A stretch of DNA of 64,000 nucleotides from Bacteroidota bacterium. Lineage in GTDB: Bacteria > Bacteroidota > Bacteroidia > Chitinophagales > Chitinophagaceae. Shown here piece after piece: positions 35,768-44,172 of the stretch. Positions within the stretch are counted from its first letter, which is position 1. Each line of letters opens with the position of its first letter. The position numbers were made by a program, and so were the translations under genes. The stretch covers positions 1 through 64,000 of the forward strand of contig JAEWHC010000008.1 of the NCBI GenBank assembly GCA_023387985.1. The letters run 5' to 3'. Under the pieces are notes generated by a model that was not told the origin of the DNA, did no database searches, and worked only from the letters and a program-made list of their open reading frames with translations.

Positions 35768-35908
35768 ATGAATGCGGACAGCGAATTTGATACCGATCGG
35801 GAAGAAACAAAAGAGAATCTTATAACGCAAGTTCAACAGCAATACGAAAAAGATCAAGGCCACATTCCTTCAGACCGAAATATTGATGATTTTGATGATG
35901 AGCATTAA
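35768..35908 (+). CDS. small acidic hypothetical protein
   Basis: A 46-codon frame starting at ATG 35768 encodes a highly charged, acidic peptide (MNADSEFDTDREETKENL at the start; DRNIDDFDDEH at the end) with a Gln-rich middle. No domain is recognised. The composition resembles small conserved acidic proteins of Bacteroidota and the frame is intact, but its short length leaves doubt. It follows the cupin gene by 47 bases. Confidence 0.45.
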   Translation: MNADSEFDTDREETKENLITQVQQQYEKDQGHIPSDRNIDDFDDEH

Positions 35909-36221
35909 CTTGAATTGGATTCATGAATTCAGTTTCTTACTGCCTGACCTAAGCCATACGCTATTGCGCTCAGGGGCGCGGTTTAAGTTTGTCTAGTTTC
36001 TCAGCCGTAATTTCGACACAATCCATTCACCTAAGGCAAACCCTTCTTCATTGAAACATTCGTATGCTTTGGGCTAAATATTCCAGGTGTCTCAGTCCAC
36101 AAGCAGTCCATTTCATCAATTGATTTAAACAACTGAATGAATTAAAGATTGGGTCATCAAAGTTTTCAATTATTCATTCTGAACAGGTGCGGACGCAATT
36201 TGCATTATTTTTACACCCCAT
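35909..36221. other. intergenic region with a possible decayed coding remnant
   Basis: No intact gene. Minus-strand frames give protein-like runs broken by stops and frame changes (for example a fragment with FNEEGFALGEWIVSKLR around 36000-36060). This may be the remains of a gene I cannot name. No repeats are seen. Confidence 0.3.
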
Positions 36222-37349
36222 ATGATCATAAAAGAAAAACGCAAAGGGTTGGCCGTCCTTGTGCTTGCCTGGTTGTGCATCCACACTTACCTGCTGATGA
36301 GAATGGGAATAGTGATTTCCGGCGATGGTCATAAATATTATGATCAGGCTTTGGTCTTTATGGAATCCGGCGGATTTTCAGAAAATCGTTTCTGGCTTTA
36401 TTCCTTTTACATTTTTTGCAGGGCAATATTTATAAAACTGGGAATTGGGCAATGGGGCATGTATGCTTTTCAATTGTTGTTGAACGGATTGGCGATTGTT
36501 GGATTTTATTTTCTCGTGAATAAACTGACCAACATAAAATCTGCATATTGGGCCACGCTCTTGCTGGTTGTTTGCTATCCTTTTCAGTACTGGACCGTTC
36601 ACCTCATTACGGAAAGCCTGTTTTTCAGCCTGATTATTTTTTTTACGGGTTTCGTTTTCATCACCAGGTTAAAAATTACCTTCCATTGGCTGATTGCTGC
36701 TCTACTACTGAGCATGCTGGTATTCACCAGGCCATCAGGACTTTATTTTTTGTTGGCATTGATCCCGGTTTTTTTTGTGCTGCCATTGCTGCGTCAACAT
36801 GCCTGGGCATCTATCCTTCTTTCTTCAGGAATGCTTGTTCTTGTTTTCACAATTGCAGGTTGGAGTAGCCGCAACACTCCGGCGCTCGATTTTTTAAAAC
36901 CTTTTGCTGAAAATCATGTTTTGTGTTATCTCCCTGTTAAAACCGGGCCTCAGCCGGCCAAACAGGAAGCGGGTTCAGTCTGGCATTTTATTATTCAGCA
37001 TCCGGTTCAATCGCTCTGGCTGATGGCCAAGCGTTTTGCGACCTATTGGGGTTTGGTACGTGCGCATTATTCCTGGTCGCACAATGCAATGCTGATACTC
37101 TTCTTTTATCCGCTTTATCTTTTTGCATTTTTCGGCATCAGGCCACTGTTTTTTAAAAACCGCGTATTTACGACATTTGCCCTCAGCCTTTTCATGGTAT
37201 TTACACTCAGCGTTATGCTTACCTGTGACGATTGGAGTAACCGCTTTCTGCTACCCCTTGTACCCTTCATCATTATTTTCGCAGTAACTGGATTTATGCA
37301 TGTATTTGAAGGCAGATCATTCGCTAACTTTGGAAGCATTGTACACTAA
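36222..37349 (+). CDS. GT-C-like membrane protein (ArnT/PMT-type glycosyltransferase fold), copy 1
   Basis: The 375-residue protein has about nine membrane segments and the layout of GT-C glycosyltransferases: an early periplasmic loop with acidic residues (ISGDGHKYYDQA, about residues 32-43), then FTRPSGLYFLLALIPVF and a late MLTCDDWSNRFLLPLVPF. Such enzymes use polyprenyl-phosphate sugars. It is paralogous to the gene at 38537-39643. It is followed 10 bases later by a GH20 enzyme, so all three may act on one cell-surface glycan. Confidence 0.65.
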   Translation: MIIKEKRKGLAVLVLAWLCIHTYLLMRMGIVISGDGHKYYDQALVFMESGGFSENRFWLYSFYIFCRAIFIKLGIGQWGMYAFQLLLNGLAIVGFYFLVNKLTNIKSAYWATLLLVVCYPFQYWTVHLITESLFFSLIIFFTGFVFITRLKITFHWLIAALLLSMLVFTRPSGLYFLLALIPVFFVLPLLRQHAWASILLSSGMLVLVFTIAGWSSRNTPALDFLKPFAENHVLCYLPVKTGPQPAKQEAGSVWHFIIQHPVQSLWLMAKRFATYWGLVRAHYSWSHNAMLILFFYPLYLFAFFGIRPLFFKNRVFTTFALSLFMVFTLSVMLTCDDWSNRFLLPLVPFIIIFAVTGFMHVFEGRSFANFGSIVH

Positions 37350-37359
37350 AACCTGCCTT

Positions 37360-38457
37360 ATGAAGCGTGTTATTTTTCTGATCTGCATTTTCCTGAACGC
37401 ATACACAGCATTTTCCCAGAAAACACTTGCTGCTATAGATTCTCTGCTGCCGGTACGCGGCCTTGCCATCTCCGCGCCTTCTCCGCAGGATGTTAATCGT
37501 TTTGTTGGATTCGTAGAAAATGAACTGGCACCGGCAAAATTCAACATGCTGATCCTGCGTGTGGATTGGGGTTACCAGTTTGAAAGCCGGCCCGAACTGC
37601 GTGATTCAGACGGATTAAGCAGGGCAGATGTAAAAAAACTGGTGGCCGTTGCCAAAAAACACCATATTGAATTAATTCCACAGATCAATTTACTTGGCCA
37701 CCAATCCTGGGCAGCACATACCAATAAATTGTTGGAAGTATATCCCCAGTTTGACGAAACACCCCACGTGATCACAGCAAATTATAAAGGCTGGCCAAAC
37801 GATGATGGCTTGTATTGCAAAAGTTACTGCCCTTTACATCCGGATGTTCATTCGGTGGTTTTTGATGTGGTGGATGAAATGATGGATGTATTTGAAGCCA
37901 GTTATTTTCATGCCGGTATGGACGAGGTTTTTTATATTGGCGATGATAAATGCCCTCGTTGCAGCGGCCGCGACAAGGCTGAATTGTTTGCGGGTGAAGT
38001 GAATAAGATCAACAACCATTTGGCACAAAAAGGACGCAGACTGATGATCTGGGGTGATCGGCTGATCGATGGGAAAACTACCGGAATGGGCATGTGGGAA
38101 GCAAGCATGAATAACACCCACCGCGCGATTGACCTGATCAATAAAGACGTTTTCATTTGCGACTGGCATTACGAACGTCCCGATCAAACCGCGGTGTATT
38201 TTGCCATGAAGGGTTTTGATGTGGCCACAAGTCCCTGGCGCACACCTTCGATAGCTGTACAGCAGGCTGAAGACATGATACGTTACAGAAAAGGCGCCAC
38301 AAAGCAGATGCTGCCGAGGTACAAGGGAATCGTGACAACGGTATGGCAGGGCGCTACTCCCTTCATGGATAAATATTACGACGCCACCAAAGACACGGAA
38401 GCAAGATCTGATGTAAAAACTGTAAAGCGACTGATGGAGGAATTCAGGAAGTTGTAG
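37360..38457 (+). CDS. exported GH20-type beta-N-acetylhexosaminidase-like protein
   Basis: The 365-residue product has a signal peptide (1-19) and a GH20 catalytic barrel: LILRVDWGYQFESRPEL, ELIPQINLLGHQSW, and the catalytic Asp-Glu pair in HAGMDEVFYIG (D188/E189). It lacks the N-terminal GH20b domain of classical hexosaminidases, so it is a short form. It sits between two GT-C-like paralogues, 10 bases after the first. The short inner distance suggests co-transcription with copy 1. The substrate is probably an amino-sugar glycan, but unproven. Confidence 0.85.
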   Translation: MKRVIFLICIFLNAYTAFSQKTLAAIDSLLPVRGLAISAPSPQDVNRFVGFVENELAPAKFNMLILRVDWGYQFESRPELRDSDGLSRADVKKLVAVAKKHHIELIPQINLLGHQSWAAHTNKLLEVYPQFDETPHVITANYKGWPNDDGLYCKSYCPLHPDVHSVVFDVVDEMMDVFEASYFHAGMDEVFYIGDDKCPRCSGRDKAELFAGEVNKINNHLAQKGRRLMIWGDRLIDGKTTGMGMWEASMNNTHRAIDLINKDVFICDWHYERPDQTAVYFAMKGFDVATSPWRTPSIAVQQAEDMIRYRKGATKQMLPRYKGIVTTVWQGATPFMDKYYDATKDTEARSDVKTVKRLMEEFRKL

Positions 38458-38513
38458 GAATGTCAAATTTTAAGTCTCTTTGTAGCCTTTTCGGGGAAGT
38501 TGATTGCAGATAA

Positions 38514-38521
38514 TATATTTG
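38514..38521 (+). promoter_or_regulatory. -7 box upstream of GT-C copy 2
   Basis: TATATTTG matches TAnnTTTG. It lies inside the longest open frame of the next gene, which argues for a start downstream of it (GTG at 38537). Confidence 0.4.
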
Positions 38522-38536
38522 CCAACTTTACCGACT

Positions 38537-39643
38537 GTGACTTCAAAAAAATATCTGATCCCTGTTCTTGTAATCGCGTGGATGCTTGTGCATGCCGGGC
38601 TATTGCTGTGGACCGGCATACTGAACGATGTGGATGGCCCCTTGTATTATGACCAAGCCATACACTTGCTGGAATCCGGGAGGTTTACTGAAAAAAGGTT
38701 TGTGTTGTATTCGGGTTATATTTTAATCCGGTCCTTTTTAATAAATACAGGTTTTCCGAACGAAGCCATGTATTTATTTCAACTCCTCCTGAACGGCCTG
38801 GCCCTCATCTGCTTTTTCAAGCTCACCCAAAAACTGCTAAACAATTTTGCCGTAAGTGCATTGGCCACGCTGATACTGATCACCAACTTTGCATTCCAGC
38901 GCTGGACTACCCATTTATTGACAGAAAGTGTATTTGCCAACTTGCTCATTATTTTTAGCTGGATGTTATTTACCCGTCCACTAAAAGGATGGCTGCAATA
39001 TTTGGCAGTGTCCGCCATTTTTATTTGGATGATGTTTACACGTCCTTCAGGATTGTATTTTCTACTCATTTTGCTTCCCGTCCTGGTTTATCGCCTGAGT
39101 TTACAAAAAAGGCCATTTTTGATGTTTTCTATAATTATTACGGGAATCGTTTCATTTTTTATTGTGGCACAGGCAGGAATGAAAAATGGAATTGGCCTGG
39201 ATTTCGTTAGGCCCTTTCTGGAAAATCATGTGCTTTGCTATATTCCTGTACAAAAAATTACGGAAACTCCTACCGGAGCAGGGCTTTCATTCCGTGAAAT
39301 CTGGGATTATATTTATGATAATCCGGGAAAGAGCCTGGTGTTGATGGGCAAAAGATTTTTGACTTTCTGGAATATGCAAAGAGATCATTACAGCTCCATT
39401 CACAATATCTACATCGCTGTCTTTTCATTCCTGTTGTACGCACTTGCGATCACAGGTATGCCCGGTATTTACAGGCTAAACCGCCTATTCTTCATTTATA
39501 TCATCAGCATGTTTGTTATTTTCACGTTGAGTGTTATGCTTACCTGTGATGATTGGAGCAGTCGCTTTTTCATTCCACTCATTCCGTTTTTGATCATTGC
39601 CGCAGCCTTTGGCATTAAAGTATTTCTCCGTAAGCCAGGTTAA
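38537..39643 (+). CDS. GT-C-like membrane protein, copy 2
   Basis: A 368-residue paralogue of the gene at 36222. The two share the early acidic loop (VDGPLYYDQAI), the FTRPSGLYFLL segment and the C-terminal MLTCDDWSSRFFIPLIPF block. The frame begins at TTG 38504, but alignment with copy 1 (IPVLVIAW against LAVLVLAW) places the start near GTG 38537, which I use. Membrane segments number about nine. Its function, by analogy, is transfer of a polyprenyl-phosphate sugar or a similar lipid-linked reaction. Confidence 0.65.
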   Translation: MTSKKYLIPVLVIAWMLVHAGLLLWTGILNDVDGPLYYDQAIHLLESGRFTEKRFVLYSGYILIRSFLINTGFPNEAMYLFQLLLNGLALICFFKLTQKLLNNFAVSALATLILITNFAFQRWTTHLLTESVFANLLIIFSWMLFTRPLKGWLQYLAVSAIFIWMMFTRPSGLYFLLILLPVLVYRLSLQKRPFLMFSIIITGIVSFFIVAQAGMKNGIGLDFVRPFLENHVLCYIPVQKITETPTGAGLSFREIWDYIYDNPGKSLVLMGKRFLTFWNMQRDHYSSIHNIYIAVFSFLLYALAITGMPGIYRLNRLFFIYIISMFVIFTLSVMLTCDDWSSRFFIPLIPFLIIAAAFGIKVFLRKPG

Positions 39644-39828
39644 GTCACCGTATCAAATCCTGAAGGGGTCAATTGGTTATTGAGAATCTCCGCCGAACAT
39701 ACATCATTCAAACCCCGAAACGCGGTTCCAGCCCCGAAGGGGTGACATGATTATAGATCCCATTAGATTAGTCTAAAACATGAATCCACAACGACAAATC
39801 ATCCTATACCTCCTCCGCCACCGGCCTA
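39644..39828. repeat. REP-like repeats, left flank
   Basis: Contains a CCCCGAAGGGGTGACATG copy at 39732-39749 followed by ATTATAG, and a partial copy near 39657 (TCCTGAAGGGGTCA). They belong to the same family as copies at 40374-40460 and 48464-48626, and stand in the forward orientation next to the decayed transposase. Confidence 0.65.
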
Positions 39829-40276
39829 TCAAAATAAAAACCTGCCCTCATAATCAATTTCAAAATCGTTAAGCAACCTGATAAATTCCTCTTTAAATGT
39901 CTGCTACCTGTGATGCGCTTCCTGATTCAGAATATATTGATAAACATTATTCAGATCCGAATGCGAATAAGAAAAGACACCATATCCCTCCTGCAAGGAA
40001 AAAACATTTTTAAGATACCCCTGATCATTAATAAATTTCGAAGAATTGTTTTTTACTTCCCGAATCAAATCAGAAACACACATTGACGGTTTAATCGCAC
40101 AAATACATGCACATGGTCCGCTACCCCATTAACGATAATGATTTTTGATTCTTTTTGGTGATTATTCCCGACATGTATTTAAACACCTGTTCCCTCCATG
40201 GTTTTTGCAACAGGTTTATCCTTCCCCGTACCGCGAAAACATTTTGGATATAAAGCCGGGTAAATGCTCCATCCAT
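39829..40276 (-). pseudogene. decayed IS200-like/REP-associated (RAYT) transposase
   Basis: Read on the minus strand from ATG 40276, broken frames spell a TnpA_IS200/RAYT-like protein: LYIQNVFAVRGRINLL, then WREQVFKYMSGII, VNGVADHVHVFV (the HUH-type His-x-His), SDLIREVKNNSSKFIN, LQEGYGVFSYSHSDLNNVYQYILNQEAHH (likely catalytic Tyr in it) and FKEEFIRLLNDFEIDYEGR. At least two frameshifts and one internal stop are needed to join them, so it is inactive. Flanking inverted REP-like repeats fit a RAYT relic. Confidence 0.8.
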
Positions 40277-40500
40277 AGTCAGGGATTTTTTGTGATGTGG
40301 TTTGTCCGAATGTATGAAATGTAAGGGTAAATTAATGTTGATAAAAAAATATGTATCATGATTTCCCGTGAAAAATAATTCATCCCTTCGGGATTAAATG
40401 AATCTGCATACCAAACTTATAATAATGCCATCCCTATAATAATTTCATCCCCTCGGGATTGTTATGCATAACAAAGGTGCTGAACAGGATTCGGCCTTAG
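40277..40500. repeat. REP-like repeats, right flank (inverted)
   Basis: Copies in the opposite orientation to the left flank: CATCCCTTCGGGATT at 40381-40395 and CATCCCCTCGGGATT at 40446-40460, each preceded by AATAATT-like sequence, with a partial copy near 40418. Together with the left flank they frame the decayed transposase. Confidence 0.65.
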
Positions 40501-40531
40501 AGATTAAATGCTTCCTGTTGGCACGAAATAC

Positions 40532-40564
40532 AAAAAAACCCCGGCCTGCATATGCAAGCCGGGG
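40532..40564 (-). terminator. terminator of the nifJ transcript
   Basis: CCCCGGCCTGCA and TGCAAGCCGGGG pair with one mismatch. On the minus strand it is followed by a seven-U run. It lies 24 bases past the nifJ stop. Confidence 0.9.
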
Positions 40565-40587
40565 AAACTCATAAGTCAATCAAACCT

Positions 40588-43500
40588 TTATGCCACCGGA
40601 ACAAAATCACTTGCTGACTTGGTAGCCAGTTCCTCGTAATTCTTCCAGCGAAGATTTACAATTTCCTGTGCCATTTTCATCAGTTCTTCAGCTTCTTCAG
40701 GATGCGTACTTGTCAGCAATTTGTACCGCAATTCATTATACGCATAATCTTTCAGCGGCATGATTGGCCGCGTAGAATCAAGAATAAACGGATTGAGGTT
40801 TTTGCTGCGCAGAACAGGGTTGTAGCGAAGCAATGGCCAGTAGCCGCTGTTTACCGCATTTATCTGTTGGTTGAGGCCGTCTTTCAAATCATAACCGTGA
40901 GCAATGCAATGGCTGTAAGCCAGTATCAGCGACGGCCCATTGTATGCCGCGGCTTCACGCATGGCCAGCAAGGTTTGCTGCGGGTTGCTGCCAAAGGCAA
41001 CACGGGCAACATACACATTACCATAACTGATGGCTTGCATGGCGAGGTCTTTTTTACCTACGCGCTTTCCGGCCGCAGCAAACTTAGCAGTTGCCGCGGT
41101 GGGTGTTGCCTTACTGCTTTGTCCACCGGTATTGCTGTACACTTCGGTATCGAGCACCAATACATTAACGTTACGTCCGCTGGCCAGCACATGGTCCAGC
41201 CCGCCATAACCAATGTCGTATGCCCATCCATCGCCACCAACCAGCCAAACACTGCGTTTCACCAGGTTATCCGCCACACTCAGCAATTGTCTTGCTTGCT
41301 GTGTATTCATTACTTCGAGGCGATCTTTCAACATCTTTACGCGGTCACGTTGATCCACCACTTCACTTTCCGTCAATTGCGGTGCTTCAAGAATGGATTG
41401 TGCCAGCTCGGCACCCACCACATCTTTCATCTCACCGAGCATTTGGCGGGCAACGGCTTCATGCTTGTCGGCACTGATGCGCATACCCAAACCAAATTCC
41501 GCATTGTCCTCAAACAAGCTGTTGCTCCATGCCGGACCCTGGCCGTCCTTATTTTTTGCCCAGGGCGTTGTGGGCAGGTTTCCGCCAAAAATGCTTGAAC
41601 ACCCCGTGGCATTGGCCACCATCAAACGGTCACCATACAACTGGCTCAGCAATTTAAGGTAAGGGGTTTCCCCACATCCGGCACAAGCCCCGCTGTATTC
41701 AAACAATGGCTCCAGGAACTGCGTGCCATGCACGGTTGAGAAATTGATGTGCGCACGGTCGTTCCAGGGAATATCCTCAAAATACCGGATGTTTTCTTTT
41801 TCGCTTTCAAAAATCGGTGCCTTATCCGCCATATTAATGGCTTTACGGGTATTGTCATTCGGATCGTAGGCCGGGCAAACGTCCACGCACAATTTACAAC
41901 CGGTGCAGTCTTCATGATAAACCTGCAGCGTGTACTGGGTTTCAGGAAAACCACGGGAATTGATGGGTGCCGATTTAAAATCTTCCGGCGCTTTGCTCAG
42001 AAAATCTTCATGATAAAATTTGGCCCGGATTACACTATGCGGGCATACAAATGCGCAGTTGCCGCACTGAATGCAAACATCCGGTTCCCAAACAGGCACC
42101 TGGTCGCTGATGTTCCGTTTTTCCCATTGGGTAGTACCGCTTGGCCAGGTACCATCAATACTGATCTTGCTCACCGGCAGATCATCGCCGTAACCGGCCA
42201 GCATTGGGCCGATGATTTCCTGCACAAACTCAGGCGCTTCTTTGCTTACCGAAAGCAGCTTCCTGATCTCAGCACTAACCACGGAAGGAATTTCCACCTC
42301 ATGCAAATGAGCCAGTGAAGCATCTACCGCCTGGAAGTTTTTCTCAATAACCGAAGGGCCTTTTTTGAAATAGGTTTTTTCAATAGCATGCTTGATCTCA
42401 GCAATTGCTTCATCTTTAGGCAATACATTGGCCAAAGCGAAGAAGCAGGTTTGCATGATGGTATTGATGCGTGTGCCCATGCCATTTTCGCGGGCCACTG
42501 TGGTGGCATCAATCACGTACAATTTCAGTTTTTTGTCGATGATTGTTTTTTGAACCGAACCCGGCAGCTGATCCCAAACTTCGTCTTTTCCATAAGGCGA
42601 ATTCAGCAGGAATACCGATCCTGGTTTCGAGCGATCAAGCATTTCCACTTTTTCCAGGAAATTGAACTGGTGGCAGGCCACAAAGTCGGCAGTCCCAATG
42701 AGGTAAGGCGCTTTAATGGGATTTTTTCCAAAACGCAGGTGGGACACCGTTCTGGCGCCGGACTTTTTGGAATCATATACAAAATAACCCTGCCCGTACA
42801 TTGGCGTGTTTTCACCGATAATCTTAATGGAGTTCTTGTTGGCACCAACCGTTCCGTCTGCGCCAAGTCCAAAAAACAGTGCCTGTGTCCAGCTGGCATC
42901 ATCAATTCTGAAAGCGGGATCATATTCAAGCGAGGTAAAGCTCACATCATCGTTAATGCCGATGGTGAAATGCTCTTTGGGTTGTTCTTTTTTCAGCTCA
43001 TCAAACACAGCTTTGACCATTGCCGGGGTAAACTCTTTGCTGCTCAGTCCATAACGTCCGCCGGTAACTTTTGGCAGTTGCGGCATCAAGCCTCTTTGCA
43101 TACCAATGACAAGCGTGCTCAGCACATCCTGCAGCAAGGGTTCGCCACTCGCGCCCGGTTCTTTTGTACGGTCGAGTACGGCAATTTGCTTAACGGTTCT
43201 GGGCAGGGCATTGATGAAATAATTCAGGTCAAACGGGCGGAACAGGCGAACGGTAAGTACGCCTGTTTTTTCTCCGGCCGCATTTAGAGCATTTGAAGTT
43301 TCCTGGGCGGTTTCAGCACCGCTTCCCATGATGATCACCACACGTTCGGCGTCTGGTGCACCTGAATATTCATACAGGCTGTATTTACGGCCTGTCAGTT
43401 CTGCAAATTCGTCCATTACCGCCTGTACAGTGGCAGGTACTTGGGCGTAGAAATTATTTACAGTCTCTCTTCCCTGGAAATATACGTCCGGGTTTTGCGC

Positions 43501-44172
43501 TGTTCCGCGGATGAACGGTTTATCGGGGTTAAGGGCACGGTTGCGGTGGGCGATCACGTCATCTTCATTAATCAGTTTGCGGAGTACCGCATCGGGAATC
43601 AGCTCAATTTTGCTCACTTCATGTGAGGTACGGAATCCGTCGAAAAAGTGTACAAACGGAATCCGGCTGCGCAGCGTGGCGGCTTGTGCAATGAGGGCGA
43701 AATCGTGTGCTTCCTGCACACTCGCACTGCTCAGCAGGGCAAAGCCGGTAGTACGTGCGGCCATCACATCCTGGTGGTCGCCAAAAATGGAAAGACCCTG
43801 GGCAGCCAAAGAACGCGCTGCCACATGAAAAACGGCCGAAGTAAGTTCCCCGGCAATTTTATACATATTGGGAAGCATGAGCATCAGCCCTTGCGAAGCC
43901 GTGAATGTGGTGGTGAGGCTGCCGGCCTGCAAAGCGCCGTGTACTGTACCTGCAGCGCCACCTTCACTCTGCATTTCAATTACTTCAGGTACATTTCCCC
44001 AAATATTTCTAATGTCCTTCGCAGCCCACTCATCGGCAAGTTCTGCCATATTGCTGCTGGGGGTTATGGGGTAAATGGCACAAACCTCATTTACGCGGTA
44101 GGCAACATAGGCGGTAGCTTCATTACCGTCAATGGTTGCAATCATTTTATTATCAGGCATTGCTTGTTTCAT
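40588..44172 (-). CDS. nifJ: pyruvate:ferredoxin (flavodoxin) oxidoreductase
   Basis: This single-chain enzyme converts pyruvate and CoA to acetyl-CoA and CO2, passing electrons to ferredoxin or flavodoxin. The 1194-residue product starts with the PP-domain ATAYVAYRVNEVCAIYPITPSS, holds a dicluster ferredoxin domain (CIQCGNCAFVCPHSV and CTGCKLCVDVCP, about residues 695-765), a cluster motif GACAGCGETPYLK and the TPP-binding GDGWAYDIGYGGLDH (about 972-986), and ends in the family's usual tail. Its start overlaps the upstream flavoprotein gene by 20 bases. Together they may link pyruvate oxidation to NAD(P)H. Confidence 0.96.
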   Translation of the reverse strand: MKQAMPDNKMIATIDGNEATAYVAYRVNEVCAIYPITPSSNMAELADEWAAKDIRNIWGNVPEVIEMQSEGGAAGTVHGALQAGSLTTTFTASQGLMLMLPNMYKIAGELTSAVFHVAARSLAAQGLSIFGDHQDVMAARTTGFALLSSASVQEAHDFALIAQAATLRSRIPFVHFFDGFRTSHEVSKIELIPDAVLRKLINEDDVIAHRNRALNPDKPFIRGTAQNPDVYFQGRETVNNFYAQVPATVQAVMDEFAELTGRKYSLYEYSGAPDAERVVIIMGSGAETAQETSNALNAAGEKTGVLTVRLFRPFDLNYFINALPRTVKQIAVLDRTKEPGASGEPLLQDVLSTLVIGMQRGLMPQLPKVTGGRYGLSSKEFTPAMVKAVFDELKKEQPKEHFTIGINDDVSFTSLEYDPAFRIDDASWTQALFFGLGADGTVGANKNSIKIIGENTPMYGQGYFVYDSKKSGARTVSHLRFGKNPIKAPYLIGTADFVACHQFNFLEKVEMLDRSKPGSVFLLNSPYGKDEVWDQLPGSVQKTIIDKKLKLYVIDATTVARENGMGTRINTIMQTCFFALANVLPKDEAIAEIKHAIEKTYFKKGPSVIEKNFQAVDASLAHLHEVEIPSVVSAEIRKLLSVSKEAPEFVQEIIGPMLAGYGDDLPVSKISIDGTWPSGTTQWEKRNISDQVPVWEPDVCIQCGNCAFVCPHSVIRAKFYHEDFLSKAPEDFKSAPINSRGFPETQYTLQVYHEDCTGCKLCVDVCPAYDPNDNTRKAINMADKAPIFESEKENIRYFEDIPWNDRAHINFSTVHGTQFLEPLFEYSGACAGCGETPYLKLLSQLYGDRLMVANATGCSSIFGGNLPTTPWAKNKDGQGPAWSNSLFEDNAEFGLGMRISADKHEAVARQMLGEMKDVVGAELAQSILEAPQLTESEVVDQRDRVKMLKDRLEVMNTQQARQLLSVADNLVKRSVWLVGGDGWAYDIGYGGLDHVLASGRNVNVLVLDTEVYSNTGGQSSKATPTAATAKFAAAGKRVGKKDLAMQAISYGNVYVARVAFGSNPQQTLLAMREAAAYNGPSLILAYSHCIAHGYDLKDGLNQQINAVNSGYWPLLRYNPVLRSKNLNPFILDSTRPIMPLKDYAYNELRYKLLTSTHPEEAEELMKMAQEIVNLRWKNYEELATKSASDFVPVA

